From assembly GCA_900316505.1 (NCBI GenBank), contig ONDH01000021.1:1-64000 (forward strand): a DNA stretch of 64,000 bases, read 5' to 3'. Source of the stretch: an uncultured Prevotellaceae bacterium. GTDB taxonomy: Bacteria > Bacteroidota > Bacteroidia > Bacteroidales > Bacteroidaceae. This document shows, one piece after another, positions 50,048 through 58,408 of this stretch. The notes below the pieces were generated by a model that had not been told where the DNA came from, did not search any database, and saw only the letters and a list, made by a program, of their open reading frames with translations. Within the stretch, counting starts at the first letter, position 1. Each line of letters opens with the position of its first letter. The position numbers and the translations under genes were made by a program.

Positions 50048-52156
50048 TTACCAGACGGGTTCTGGGAAGTACTCGTTGTTATAGACGGAGCTTGGACAGA
50101 GTTCGATGAAGTCGAATGGCAACTCGTTGTTGTCGGACTCCATCTTCTGCTGGATGCGCAGGTAGTGGTCGGTCTTTCCGTCGGTGGTGAAGGTGCCGAA
50201 TATCTTACGGATCTGACGTCCGTTGGCGTCACCGTTGCGGAGGTTGCTCGATGAGGCATCGAAGCTGTTACGCGGCTGTGGGTGATAGCACTTTGGTCCT
50301 TTCATCCAACCGAGGTTGTGGATGGACTTGTCGAATGCTGCAATGGCATCGTCGTCACCGAGATTTTCGTCGGATGTCCATCCGAAGAGTTCCTTACCGT
50401 TCTTGCGCATGTCGAACGGAATGCCTTGTGGCTCGCCGTCGATATAGACCTGAATGATGCCACGAGTGGAGTAACCTGCATTGGTGAACATACGGATTTC
50501 GTAGGTGCCGGCTGGAACGGATGGCAAGGTGAGGGTGAAGTCGTAGCGTCCCTTGAAGAGCACTTCGTCAGCTTCGTAGCATCCGTACCAGAGTGAACGG
50601 CTGCGCACGTGCATGTGGGTCTGAGGAGACATGCTGAAGTTGCGCACATAGCCGGGCTTGAAACCAACATTGCGGCCAGGGTTGTTGGCTGCGGAGGTGT
50701 TGTTGGAACCACCAGGGTATTTGTTGCCGTCGGTTCCTGCATGTCCACGTGCCACATCACCATCGGTGAGTTTGGTCATGAAGTCGGGCGACAAAGTGGT
50801 GCAGTCCATTCGGATGCAGTCGTTCATGACGATTTCCTGCATGTTGAAGTCGTAGGCAACGATGTCATCGATGTGATGGTAGATGCCGTTCAGGGCTGTG
50901 TTCACCTTGGTGTAATCCTGTGGACGGGACACCTTGGCGCCTCGATAGTAGCCTCCGCGCTCATCGGCGTGGTGACGCACACCGCGACGGTTGACATAAA
51001 GACCGGGCTGGGTGCCTGATGGGAAGGAGAGCTTCATGATGGAATGAGGCATGAGTGTGCCGTACCAGTCGCAGATGTCGTATTTCATGCGGTTGAACTC
51101 ATATTGCAGCTGGTCGTTGTTCATACAGGTGAGGCTGTAGTAGTCGCCATAGCGGTCGAGCACATGATAGGAGATGAAACGGTTGAGAGCATTGCGGCGG
51201 TCGGTCTCGTCGGTGATGCCTGCATCTTCAGGATAGACAGCATCGTAAAGCTGATGTGCCTTGGAACGAAGGTCGTCCAATGTCTTGATGCCGTACTTTT
51301 GCTCCAGGATGGAGTCGGGACAGAGGAAGACGGTGTAGTTGAAATAGCGCTTGGCGGGGTATGCCACGTTGTCGTATTCGTTACCGTCGGCTGTGATAAC
51401 GAGCATCTTGTCGTTTGTCCATGTGCAGGAGTCGATGCGGTCTTTGTCGTTTGCCCATCCGTAAGTGTCATCTACGTAGTGGTCTTGCAGGGTGTCCATG
51501 ATGCCTGTCACTTGGAATGCCTTTGCATAGAGCGAGCAGATGGAGTCTTGGAGAATGACAGCGCCGATGAGGTCGTTGGGTGAACCGACAATGGTGCTCA
51601 CGGTGTGCACCACTCCGTTTGCCACAGAGTCGTCAGCATGAATGACCAGCGAGGCTTGGTTGATGTACATTGTCAGAACTGAATCCTGTTTCTGTGCATC
51701 CCATTCCGTAAAAGACTTGACACTGAGGATGTGCTCCAGCATGTTAGACTTCGGATAAGGACCTTCGTTGATGTCGGTCGTGAAGTATGCCGTCTCGATG
51801 ATGGAGTTGAGCGCGATGGTGTCGCAGTCAGCCACAGAAAGTTCATCGACAGAAGAGAGTCCGCGTTCTGCCAGATACTTTGCCACCGCTTCATTGGTGG
51901 GGGCAAACACGGTGTAGGAGCCATAGGTGCCCAGCATGTCCACCAGACGAAGGTTATACTCTCCCCTCGCCCGATCCAGAATCTTCAGATATTCGGAGTA
52001 TTGCTCTCGATTCTGCAGGTAGGATGAAGCATATTCTTTTGACTGGGTGTAGTAATTCTCCACGCCCGGGTCATCGGAACAACTCACAACTGCAATTTGC
52101 ATGGCTGACACCACGCACAGGACAAGTGCCCAAATTTTCATTTTAGCTAATTTCAT
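50048..52156 (-). CDS. FAS1 (fasciclin) domain lipoprotein with DUF5108-type C-terminus
   Basis: FAS1 domains mediate adhesion or ligand binding on cell surfaces. The 702-residue product has a lipoprotein signal (ending AVVSC, Cys near 26) followed by SDDP, the acidic surface-export-like motif of Bacteroidetes. Two FAS1-like regions follow (about 45-190, with LVDMLGTYGSYTVFAPTNEAVAKYL, and about 200-440, with FNYTVFLCPDSILEQKYGIKTL and NALNRFISYHVL). The C-terminal beta domain is of DUF5108 type (about 490-695, RYDFTLTLPSVPAGTYEIRMF). It is likely a surface protein linked to polysaccharide use, but there is no SusCD here. It is divergent from the GH8 gene. Confidence 0.82.
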   Translation of the reverse strand: MKLAKMKIWALVLCVVSAMQIAVVSCSDDPGVENYYTQSKEYASSYLQNREQYSEYLKILDRARGEYNLRLVDMLGTYGSYTVFAPTNEAVAKYLAERGLSSVDELSVADCDTIALNSIIETAYFTTDINEGPYPKSNMLEHILSVKSFTEWDAQKQDSVLTMYINQASLVIHADDSVANGVVHTVSTIVGSPNDLIGAVILQDSICSLYAKAFQVTGIMDTLQDHYVDDTYGWANDKDRIDSCTWTNDKMLVITADGNEYDNVAYPAKRYFNYTVFLCPDSILEQKYGIKTLDDLRSKAHQLYDAVYPEDAGITDETDRRNALNRFISYHVLDRYGDYYSLTCMNNDQLQYEFNRMKYDICDWYGTLMPHSIMKLSFPSGTQPGLYVNRRGVRHHADERGGYYRGAKVSRPQDYTKVNTALNGIYHHIDDIVAYDFNMQEIVMNDCIRMDCTTLSPDFMTKLTDGDVARGHAGTDGNKYPGGSNNTSAANNPGRNVGFKPGYVRNFSMSPQTHMHVRSRSLWYGCYEADEVLFKGRYDFTLTLPSVPAGTYEIRMFTNAGYSTRGIIQVYIDGEPQGIPFDMRKNGKELFGWTSDENLGDDDAIAAFDKSIHNLGWMKGPKCYHPQPRNSFDASSSNLRNGDANGRQIRKIFGTFTTDGKTDHYLRIQQKMESDNNELPFDFIELCPSSVYNNEYFPEPVW

Positions 52157-52499
52157 AAAACAGTATAGGTTTTTGGTTTGTATTCAAGTGTGGTAAAAGT
52201 AAACGATATATACTTCCCGAAATAGATTGCAAGGGCAAAATTAAAGTTTTATTAACGACTGACCAAAGAAAACACTCGCTTTTGTTGAATTTTTAACACA
52301 ATAAGAATTAATTTGTTGGTTTTTTAAACTATTCATGGCAATATAGGTCTTTTTATTATATAACTCAACTTAACTTTTGGAAGTGACGAAGTAATCGAAG
52401 CTACTCCGAATTAGGAATGAGGAGTTAGGAATTAGGAATGAGTAAACAATTTGCAAATTCTATATTTATTCAAATCTAAACCGACAAACAAAAGAAAAA
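52157..52499. other. Intergenic region between divergent FAS1 and GH8 genes
   Basis: 343 bases without a gene. It holds AT-rich sequence, a fragment (CTCAACTTAACTTTTGGAAGT, near 52365) similar to one at about 47553, and a five-copy 7-bp array before GH8. A weak TATATTTA -7-like box lies at 52461. Confidence 0.6.
52408..52442. repeat. 7-bp array (GAATTAG/GAATGAG/GAGTTAG, 5 copies) before GH8
   Basis: Five heptamers, GAATTAG, GAATGAG, GAGTTAG, GAATTAG, GAATGAG, run from 52408 to 52442. In the shifted register they read AGGAATT/AGGAGTT, the same family as 42405-42432 and the complement of 45096-45127. The array would overlap the -33 region of a promoter using TATATTTA at 52461-52468. Confidence 0.8.
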
Positions 52500-53846
52500 A
52501 TGATGAAATTATTGACTAAGGTCGCGCTTGCAGCATGTCTGTTGATGGCGGGACAGACGGTGTTTGCTGCCACTCCATGGAAGAAGGGAGCGTTTGAGAC
52601 GAAGAAGTACAGAAACCTGTTCGTTGAGATGGGCTATTCGAAGAAGGACGTGGATGCCAAGTTGCAGGAGGTGTTCAACGATTGCTTCTATGGTCCTAAC
52701 AAGGTGTATTTTGAGGTGGGCGACTCAATGGCTTATGTGTCGGACATTAAGAACCACGATGCACGCACAGAGGGTATGTCATACGGCTTGATGATTGCCG
52801 TGCAGTTTGACAAGAAGGACATATTCGACCGCCTGTGGCGATGGAGCAAGAAATACATGCAGCATCAGGACGGCATTCGTGAGGGATACTTTGCATGGAG
52901 CTGCCGCACCGACGGTACGCAGAACTCTCCGGGTGCAGCCTCTGACGGTGAACTTTACTTCATCACAGCACTGATTTTCGCCTCAAACCGTTGGGGTGAC
53001 GATACGGGCATCAACTACAAGGCTGAGGCGCAGCGCATCCTCAACTGCACCATGCCAAAGGAATATGAAGCTCCTCGCGGCGGCTTCGGTTTCGGTGGTT
53101 TCGGTGGCGGTCAGCAACAGCAGAATGCGGCTCCACAGAAACAAAAGATGTATCTGATCAACCCTGACAGCAAACTCATCACCTTCACTCCTGACGGTGG
53201 CGGTCAGACTTACACAGACCCATCTTACCACATCCCTGCCTTCTATGAGGTGTGGGCAAAGTGGGCTGACGATGGTCGTGCCGACTACTGGAAAGAGTGT
53301 GCTGCCAAGTCACGCGAGTTCCTCCACAAGGCCATCAACGAGAAGACTGGTCTGAATCCTGACATGTGCCAGTTTGACGGCAGCGAGATGCAGGGTTGGG
53401 GAGGTCGCCGCAACAGCAGCAACAATTTCCGTTACGACTCTTGGCGTGTGCCCATGAACATCACGCTGGATTATGAATGGAGCTGTGCTGACCGCGAATG
53501 GCAGCAGCAGTATGGCGAGAAGATTCAGAACTTCTTCTACTCTCAGGGTGTGAACGACTTCGTGGACCAGTACCGCACTGACGGAACACTGCCTGAGGAG
53601 AACGAGATTCTGGGTGCTGGCGGTTTCCGTAAACTGCGCCACTCTATCGGTCTTGTTGCCACCACCGCAGCAGCATCCATGCTGTGCAGCCACGACAAGA
53701 GCAAGGAGTTTGTCGATGCACTCTGGAATGCCAAGCACGAACCATTTGAGGATGGCTACTTCGATGCTTACTATGATGGTCTGCTCCGCTTGTTTGCGTT
53801 CATGCACCTGAGTGGAAACTACCAAATCATCTTCCCAAAGAAATAA
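52500..53846 (+). CDS. Glycoside hydrolase family 8, reducing-end exo-oligoxylanase type
   Basis: This GH8 subgroup removes xylose from the reducing end of xylo-oligosaccharides. The 448-residue protein has a signal peptide (about 1-23, ending VFAA). The (alpha/alpha)6 domain has acid Glu91 in ARTEGMSYGLMIAV, GYFAWSCRTDG, the GAASDGELYFITALIFA motif with Asp149, a GWGGRRNSSNNFRYDSWRVPMNI active-site segment, and HSIGLVATTAAASML. A Gly/Phe then Gln-rich loop at about 196-217 (GGFGFGGFGGGQQQQ) is an unusual insertion. It fits with GH43 and GH30 as a xylan-use set. It ends at a terminator at 53870. Confidence 0.9.
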   Translation: MMKLLTKVALAACLLMAGQTVFAATPWKKGAFETKKYRNLFVEMGYSKKDVDAKLQEVFNDCFYGPNKVYFEVGDSMAYVSDIKNHDARTEGMSYGLMIAVQFDKKDIFDRLWRWSKKYMQHQDGIREGYFAWSCRTDGTQNSPGAASDGELYFITALIFASNRWGDDTGINYKAEAQRILNCTMPKEYEAPRGGFGFGGFGGGQQQQNAAPQKQKMYLINPDSKLITFTPDGGGQTYTDPSYHIPAFYEVWAKWADDGRADYWKECAAKSREFLHKAINEKTGLNPDMCQFDGSEMQGWGGRRNSSNNFRYDSWRVPMNITLDYEWSCADREWQQQYGEKIQNFFYSQGVNDFVDQYRTDGTLPEENEILGAGGFRKLRHSIGLVATTAAASMLCSHDKSKEFVDALWNAKHEPFEDGYFDAYYDGLLRLFAFMHLSGNYQIIFPKK

Positions 53847-53869
53847 GCATACTTAGCAAATAATACAAA

Positions 53870-53903
53870 CAGCATCGTTTTGCAAAGAAACGGTGCTGTT
53901 TTT
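53870..53903 (+). terminator. Intrinsic terminator after the GH8 gene
   Basis: CAGCATCGTTT / AAACGGTGCTG, an 11-bp stem with one G-U pair (53870-53898), followed by TTTTT. Confidence 0.85.
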
Positions 53904-53945
53904 AGTTAAATAAACTTAAAACAAAGAAAGGTTTGCGCAGGAATT

Positions 53946-54051
53946 ATTGTATTTTATGAAAGAAGTACGTAACTTTGCCACGTGTTTTTCATGGTATTAG
54001 ATTTATTTTAAGGTTAGTAAAGATTGCTTGTCGTGAGATAAGCAATTTTTT
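53946..54051 (+). ncRNA. Candidate small RNA with promoter and terminator
   Basis: ATTG (53946-53949), 20 bases, TAACTTTG (53970-53977) forms a promoter with the same layout as at 2693. About 70 bases later ATTGCTT ... AAGCAAT (54023-54046), with loop GTCGTGAGA, is followed by six Ts. The next gene is on the other strand, so this short transcript of about 65-70 bases has no coding role. Another hairpin (TTAGGGTGA ... TCACCCTAA, 54053-54088) follows. The family is not identified. Confidence 0.45.
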
Positions 54052-54052
54052 G

Positions 54053-54088
54053 TTAGGGTGAATCACTATGCGTAGTGACTCACCCTAA
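54053..54088. terminator. Hairpin between the small RNA and vanW
   Basis: TTAGGGTGA-AT-CACTA-TGCG-TAGTG-AC-TCACCCTAA forms 14 pairs with a 2x2 internal bulge. It lies about 57 bases past the vanW-like stop (minus) and may serve both directions. Confidence 0.55.
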
Positions 54089-54145
54089 TTTATTTCTCGA
54101 AGAACTGTTGCAAGATTGGGTTGATTGGAGTTAAGGGAGTAGGCT

Positions 54146-54970
54146 TTATTTCTCCTGTATCTCCAAGTCTGGAGGGCATTCGTACATGACACGTGCATGG
54201 TTGGTGCGGATGAGTTGGCTATCGACACATTCACCGGTATTGCGGTCAATGGTGTCGCGATAGACTTCTCCGTTGCGATACACTACCCCATTCTCCCGTG
54301 AGAAGTATTCGCCTTCGGCATGAATGTGGAAGGTGTGAGGCAACTGTTCGACAGCACGGAGTTCGCCGCAAAGATATTCGTCATCGACATGAAGCCGCAA
54401 CTGATAGGTGTTGGAGGTTTCATTCTTCACCCTGTAGTCGATGTAGTTGTAGGAGATGCTGGTGCCTGTACCGAATGGGATTTGGCGGCCATGATCGGGA
54501 AAGAGGTCAAGGGCATCGTGATGATGATGTTCCGTGATGGTGAGGTCGCTGTGGAGCACCATCCAATGGATGAGGTTGGAGAGCTGGCACATGCCGCCTC
54601 CAATGCCCTTGCAGGGTTTTCCGTGCGTGATGGTGAGTCCTTCCTTATATCCTCGGCTCTCTGTGGTGCGACCGATGAGGTTCCATACGGAGAAGGTCTC
54701 TCCGGGATGAATGAGCAGTCCGTCGATGTGCTTGACTGCCAATGCGAGGTTGACCGCCTTGTTTTCCTGCAACTGCATATCCACATTGCCCAAACGGCGA
54801 CGTATGAGAGAGTTGTGGCGATAGATGACCACAGGAAGAGAGTCTTGGGTGCGTTTCTTGGCAAAGCGGACACCTTTAAGCATGTCCTTGATATGACGCT
54901 TCAAGATTTCCTTCTCCATGGACAGACGATAAGTGAATGGAGAGATTTCGCAGAATAGTTTTCGAGCCAT
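54146..54970 (-). CDS. VanW-like protein
   Basis: VanW-like domains occur in glycopeptide-resistance clusters and in many cell-wall loci, but their activity is unknown. The 274-residue protein has the domain at about 75-215: NKAVNLALAVKHIDGLLIHPGETFSVWNLIGRTT, then GYKEGLTITHGKPCKGIGGGMCQLSNLIHWMVLHSDL with the conserved GGGxCQ, and HHHHDALDLFPDHGRQIPFGTG. There is no signal peptide, so it is probably cytoplasmic or peripheral. It is last of a three-gene run, 6 bases after the PorT-like gene. Confidence 0.88.
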   Translation of the reverse strand: MARKLFCEISPFTYRLSMEKEILKRHIKDMLKGVRFAKKRTQDSLPVVIYRHNSLIRRRLGNVDMQLQENKAVNLALAVKHIDGLLIHPGETFSVWNLIGRTTESRGYKEGLTITHGKPCKGIGGGMCQLSNLIHWMVLHSDLTITEHHHHDALDLFPDHGRQIPFGTGTSISYNYIDYRVKNETSNTYQLRLHVDDEYLCGELRAVEQLPHTFHIHAEGEYFSRENGVVYRNGEVYRDTIDRNTGECVDSQLIRTNHARVMYECPPDLEIQEK

Positions 54971-54976
54971 GGTTAT

Positions 54977-55696
54977 TTATTTAATATTATCCCCCTTGGT
55001 GCGAATGAGGTCGAAGAGATAGGTCATCTTGACCAAGATGGTCTGGTTGGCAGAACGTCCGAACTTGCCCCGTTTGCTGTTGTCGTACATATCGCCCAAA
55101 CCATAGTAGTAGCGTCCTTGCAGAAGGATGTGACCGATGGGGGATGAAAATTCCAAGCCCAGACCTGCAGCAATGCCGTAGTCAAACTTGTTGTCGGGGT
55201 CTTTCCCGTACTGATAGACGACGCCATTGGGACGCTTGGACACATCCCATGGGGCACCACCAAGATGTTCTTTGCCTGAAAGATAAAGTCCCACTTGAGG
55301 ACCTGCCTCAAACAGGAACTTGAAGCCACGACGCTCACGTCCCCACCCCAGCTGCATGAGGATGGGCATCTCGATGAAGTGCCAGTCGCGCTTGTAGGTG
55401 TTGTTGGAACCGTCCTCAATCACTTCTTCCCATCCAAGATTGTTGTATTGCACTTCGAGGGCTACGGCACAGATGGTGGTGAAGTATTTCTCGCAGACAT
55501 AACGGGAGGAGAAGCCGAACATCACGGAACCCTTCTGCGACTGCTTGATTTTGGGCACGAAGTCCATCTTGTTCATGGTGTAGCCGCCTGTGAAACCAAT
55601 GGAAAGGTCGTTGCGATGTTCACCTACCTGCGCAGCAGCAAGGAACACCGTGATGCATCCAAAAAGAGATAATATGAAACGTCTGAACATCATCAA
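54977..55696 (-). CDS. PorT-like outer-membrane beta-barrel protein
   Basis: The 239-residue product has a signal peptide (about 1-22, ending LAAAQ) and an eight-strand-type barrel with alternating polar and aromatic segments: LSIGFTGGYTMNKMDFVP, YFTTICAVALEVQYNNLGW, FIEMPILMQLGWG, FKFLFEAGPQVGLYLSGKE, DYGIAAGLGLEF, HILLQGRYYYGLGDMY. PorT-family barrels include a type IX secretion component, but many are of unknown role. It starts one base after the LysM gene ends, so it is translationally coupled. Two further in-frame ATGs follow the first. Confidence 0.83.
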   Translation of the reverse strand: MMMFRRFILSLFGCITVFLAAAQVGEHRNDLSIGFTGGYTMNKMDFVPKIKQSQKGSVMFGFSSRYVCEKYFTTICAVALEVQYNNLGWEEVIEDGSNNTYKRDWHFIEMPILMQLGWGRERRGFKFLFEAGPQVGLYLSGKEHLGGAPWDVSKRPNGVVYQYGKDPDNKFDYGIAAGLGLEFSSPIGHILLQGRYYYGLGDMYDNSKRGKFGRSANQTILVKMTYLFDLIRTKGDNIK

Positions 55697-55697
55697 C

Positions 55698-57383
55698 TTA
55701 TCTCACAAACACAGAACCATCCATACGATGTGTCACAATCATCATGGAACGGTTCTGGTAGCCCGACCATGAGTTTTTCTTCTCAAACATCATCGGGAAT
55801 TCCATGGAGATGTAGGAATAGTTGTGGAGGTTGTCGTAGAAGGATGAACCGAACTCTTTCAGTCCCTTGATGAAATAGGCTGCAATGTCGTACCCCAACT
55901 CTCCATACTTGGGGAAGCTGTTGTACTGGTCCTGATTGAACCAACGACGGAAACGCCCGTTGAACTGCTGTGTGCGAGTTGATGCACCATTGCTGTAGAA
56001 TGAGGTGAAGAACTGGCACTGATACTTGCCTAAATATTTGTCATGCTTTCCGGAAAGGGTTTGCCACTCCGGGAAACCGAACAACTGCACCGTGTACTCG
56101 CTGGTGAGGTTCAATCCGTCCAGTTTCTTGCACAAGGTTTCGAAGGCAGATGACGAACCACTCGTAGGCACGATGACGTTGTTGGTGCCTGTCTTCAACG
56201 CATCACGCACCGTAGCAAAATCTGTGGTAGTGGCGCTGCTGTATTTGATGCCCTTTGCATCCAAATCTTTCTTGAAATCGGCAATGAATGACATGTTGTC
56301 GCCTTTGTCATTCATGCTGACAAAGATGATGTTATGGTCTTTGTGTATGATACAGAAGCGGTTATACACCTGATTGTACAGCAGGGAGTTGTGGGAATTG
56401 ACTTGGAAAGTCGTCGGGTGCTCGTTGACCAATGACAGTTCATTAGAAAGAGGCACCACATGGGCGATGTTGTTCTGATGGGCAAAGTCTGCCACACTCT
56501 TCAAGTTCCATTGACGAATAGGTCCAACGATAAGCTGCACATCCTTCAGCTCAGGCTTTTGCAGGATGGTGGCAACGGGTGTGGCAGGACTCACTTCGTC
56601 GTAGGCAAACACCTCGACATTGTATCCACGTTGTTTCAAGGAATCAACAGCCAAAAGGAAACCTTGGTAAAGGTTAATCATCTTCTGAGATTCGGCACTC
56701 ACCTTCTCATCCGCTTTTGAGAAAGGAAGGATGACTGCCACCTTGATGGTGGGATACATGGTCACCGTGGGCTTGGCTGCCTCTTCTATCACCTTCTGCT
56801 GTTCAGCCTGATACTGCGCATTCTCTTCGGTGGTGTATGGAATATTCAGCACAACACCCTTCTTCAGTTTGGTTTTCTTCAAGTCGGGATTGGCATCGAC
56901 GAGCTGATCCACTGTAATGCCATACTGACGGGAAATCGAATAAAGGGTTTCCTTTTTCTTCACCTCATGCAAGGTCTTGTAGCGGGGACGATTCGGTGTA
57001 GAAGGTACTTCTATGCCCTGCTGAGCCTGTACCTGCTGGCGCACTTGCTGCAGCACCTGCTGCTGGATGGACTGCTGTACGGGAGGAGCCTGCTGCGTCT
57101 GTTGTGTCTGCTGAACAGGCTGCACATTGACCGTCTGCTGAGTGACAGGGGCAGCTGCGCTTCTCTGAGCACCTGCAGGAATATTGATGTTCTGTCCTGC
57201 CATGATATGATCGGCATCCATTCCTGGATTGACCTGAAGCAGGGACGCTACGGTGACATTGTACTGACGTGCAATGCTATAAAGTGTCTCTCCCGACTGC
57301 ACTTCATGTTTCTGTGTTGAAGATTGGGCAAACATGACGGTAAACGTCAGGAAAGTCATCAACAATAAAAGTACTTTCTTCAT
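55698..57383 (-). CDS. LysM protein with a periplasmic-binding-protein-like domain
   Basis: The 561-residue product has a signal peptide (about 1-19, ending VMFAQ). A first LysM domain (about 26-70, HEVQSGETLYSIARQYNVTV) binds peptidoglycan, followed by a Gln/Pro/Val-rich linker (about 75-125). A second LysM (about 138-183, HEVKKKETLYSISRQYGITV) is followed by a type 1 periplasmic-binding fold (about 205-550, TIKVAVILPFSKADEKVSAESQKMINLYQGFLLAVDSL). It may be anchored to murein and sense or bind a ligand, or act as a scaffold. It is first of the operon with the PorT-like and VanW-like genes. Confidence 0.88.
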   Translation of the reverse strand: MKKVLLLLMTFLTFTVMFAQSSTQKHEVQSGETLYSIARQYNVTVASLLQVNPGMDADHIMAGQNINIPAGAQRSAAAPVTQQTVNVQPVQQTQQTQQAPPVQQSIQQQVLQQVRQQVQAQQGIEVPSTPNRPRYKTLHEVKKKETLYSISRQYGITVDQLVDANPDLKKTKLKKGVVLNIPYTTEENAQYQAEQQKVIEEAAKPTVTMYPTIKVAVILPFSKADEKVSAESQKMINLYQGFLLAVDSLKQRGYNVEVFAYDEVSPATPVATILQKPELKDVQLIVGPIRQWNLKSVADFAHQNNIAHVVPLSNELSLVNEHPTTFQVNSHNSLLYNQVYNRFCIIHKDHNIIFVSMNDKGDNMSFIADFKKDLDAKGIKYSSATTTDFATVRDALKTGTNNVIVPTSGSSSAFETLCKKLDGLNLTSEYTVQLFGFPEWQTLSGKHDKYLGKYQCQFFTSFYSNGASTRTQQFNGRFRRWFNQDQYNSFPKYGELGYDIAAYFIKGLKEFGSSFYDNLHNYSYISMEFPMMFEKKNSWSGYQNRSMMIVTHRMDGSVFVR

Positions 57384-57415
57384 CGTTATTTAAGTATTCG
57401 TATGATTTCAGGGCA

Positions 57416-57423
57416 CAAAATTA
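57416..57423 (-). promoter_or_regulatory. Promoter -7 box of the LysM-PorT-VanW operon
   Basis: TAATTTTG on the minus strand fits TAnnTTTG, 33 bases before the ATG at 57383. Confidence 0.6.
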
Positions 57424-57509
57424 GTAAAAAAATGCCATTCCGAACAAATTAAAACCGCTTGTTGAGTGTTTTTAAGATGAAATTCGTACGATTTCAAGAA
57501 GAGAATAGC

Positions 57510-57517
57510 TAAATTTG
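57510..57517 (+). promoter_or_regulatory. Promoter -7 box of the CHU_C lipoprotein-uvrA operon
   Basis: TAAATTTG followed by C fits TAnnTTTG. A TTG that could begin a longer frame (57515) lies inside this box, so translation must start later, at the ATG 57551. Confidence 0.6.
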
Positions 57518-57550
57518 CATCAAAAAGAACAGATTGACAGAAAGAAAAGA

Positions 57551-58408
57551 ATGAGCGTTAAGACAAAATTCATATGGGTGATTTGTGGTGTCATGATGCT
57601 GTTGGCTTGCAGCAAGGAAGCTGACGAGCAGGATGTTTTTGACATCATGACAAGACAAGACACCGAAAAGACTGAAGACGACAGTCCGAGAGTCATCCCA
57701 GCCGTGCCTGACGAAACAGGTGCAGCCCCCTATATCCTACTCTATTCTGTAGATGACGAGGACACGGTGGTGGTGAATCCCGGAGAGTCACAAACGGCAC
57801 AGGCTCCTGTAGAGCTGCGTCTGTTTGCCAACATTGGCAATCCCGAGAACTACAAAAGCCATTGTGAATGGAAAATCTGGAGCACCAAAGACAATGGAAC
57901 CGAAGAGTCTCCGCTGGTGACACGTTTTGAGGAAAACACCACCTACACGCTCACTAAATCGGGAGGCTACAATGCCAAGCTGTATGTGACGTTCTCGCTG
58001 AACAACGACACCATCGAGTATGAAAGTGACCCCATCAGCATCGTCATCAGCGAGTCAAAGCTAACTTGTCCTGACGGATTCACGCCCAACAACGACAGCA
58101 TCAACGACACTTACCGCATCACAGCACAATCCATCGTGAAACTTGATGCCAAGTTCTTTGACCGCTGGGGAGTGAAACTGCACACCACCACGCTGGAAAC
58201 GGCACAGCATGTGGAGGGGGAACCGAACAAACTGATTTTGTGGGATGGTAAGTATCATGGAGAGTATGTGAAAAACGGAGTTTACATTCTGCACCTCGAA
58301 GCAGAGGGAAGTGATGGCGTGAAATACAAAATTAAACAAAGCATCAACGTATTGCAGGGATTCCGCGAGGGCATGGAGACCACAGAAGGAGGAGGGTCTA
58401 GCTCATGA
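57551..58408 (+). CDS. Lipoprotein with a gliding-motility/T9SS type-B C-terminal domain
   Basis: The 285-residue product has a lipoprotein signal (VICGVMMLLAC, Cys near 18) and an acidic linker. A PKD/Ig-like middle follows (about 75-180, with CEWKIWSTKDNG and NTTYTLTKSGGYNAKLYVTF), and then a CHU_C-type domain (about 185-275, CPDGFTPNNDSINDTYRITAQ, KFFDRWGVKLHT, LWDGKYHGEYVKNGVYILHLEA). That domain normally marks cargo of the type IX secretion system, but here it continues with about 15 residues (FREGMETTEGGGSSS). Its stop overlaps uvrA by four bases, an odd partner for a DNA-repair gene. Confidence 0.8.
   Translation: MSVKTKFIWVICGVMMLLACSKEADEQDVFDIMTRQDTEKTEDDSPRVIPAVPDETGAAPYILLYSVDDEDTVVVNPGESQTAQAPVELRLFANIGNPENYKSHCEWKIWSTKDNGTEESPLVTRFEENTTYTLTKSGGYNAKLYVTFSLNNDTIEYESDPISIVISESKLTCPDGFTPNNDSINDTYRITAQSIVKLDAKFFDRWGVKLHTTTLETAQHVEGEPNKLILWDGKYHGEYVKNGVYILHLEAEGSDGVKYKIKQSINVLQGFREGMETTEGGGSSS

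Noticed and set aside
49906..50259. 117-codon minus-strand frame overlapping the end of the FAS1 gene
   Set aside because: It is out of frame with the FAS1 gene and crosses its terminator; no protein features.
51044..51583. 179-codon plus-strand frame
   Set aside because: Antisense to the FAS1 lipoprotein gene, Val-rich shadow sequence.
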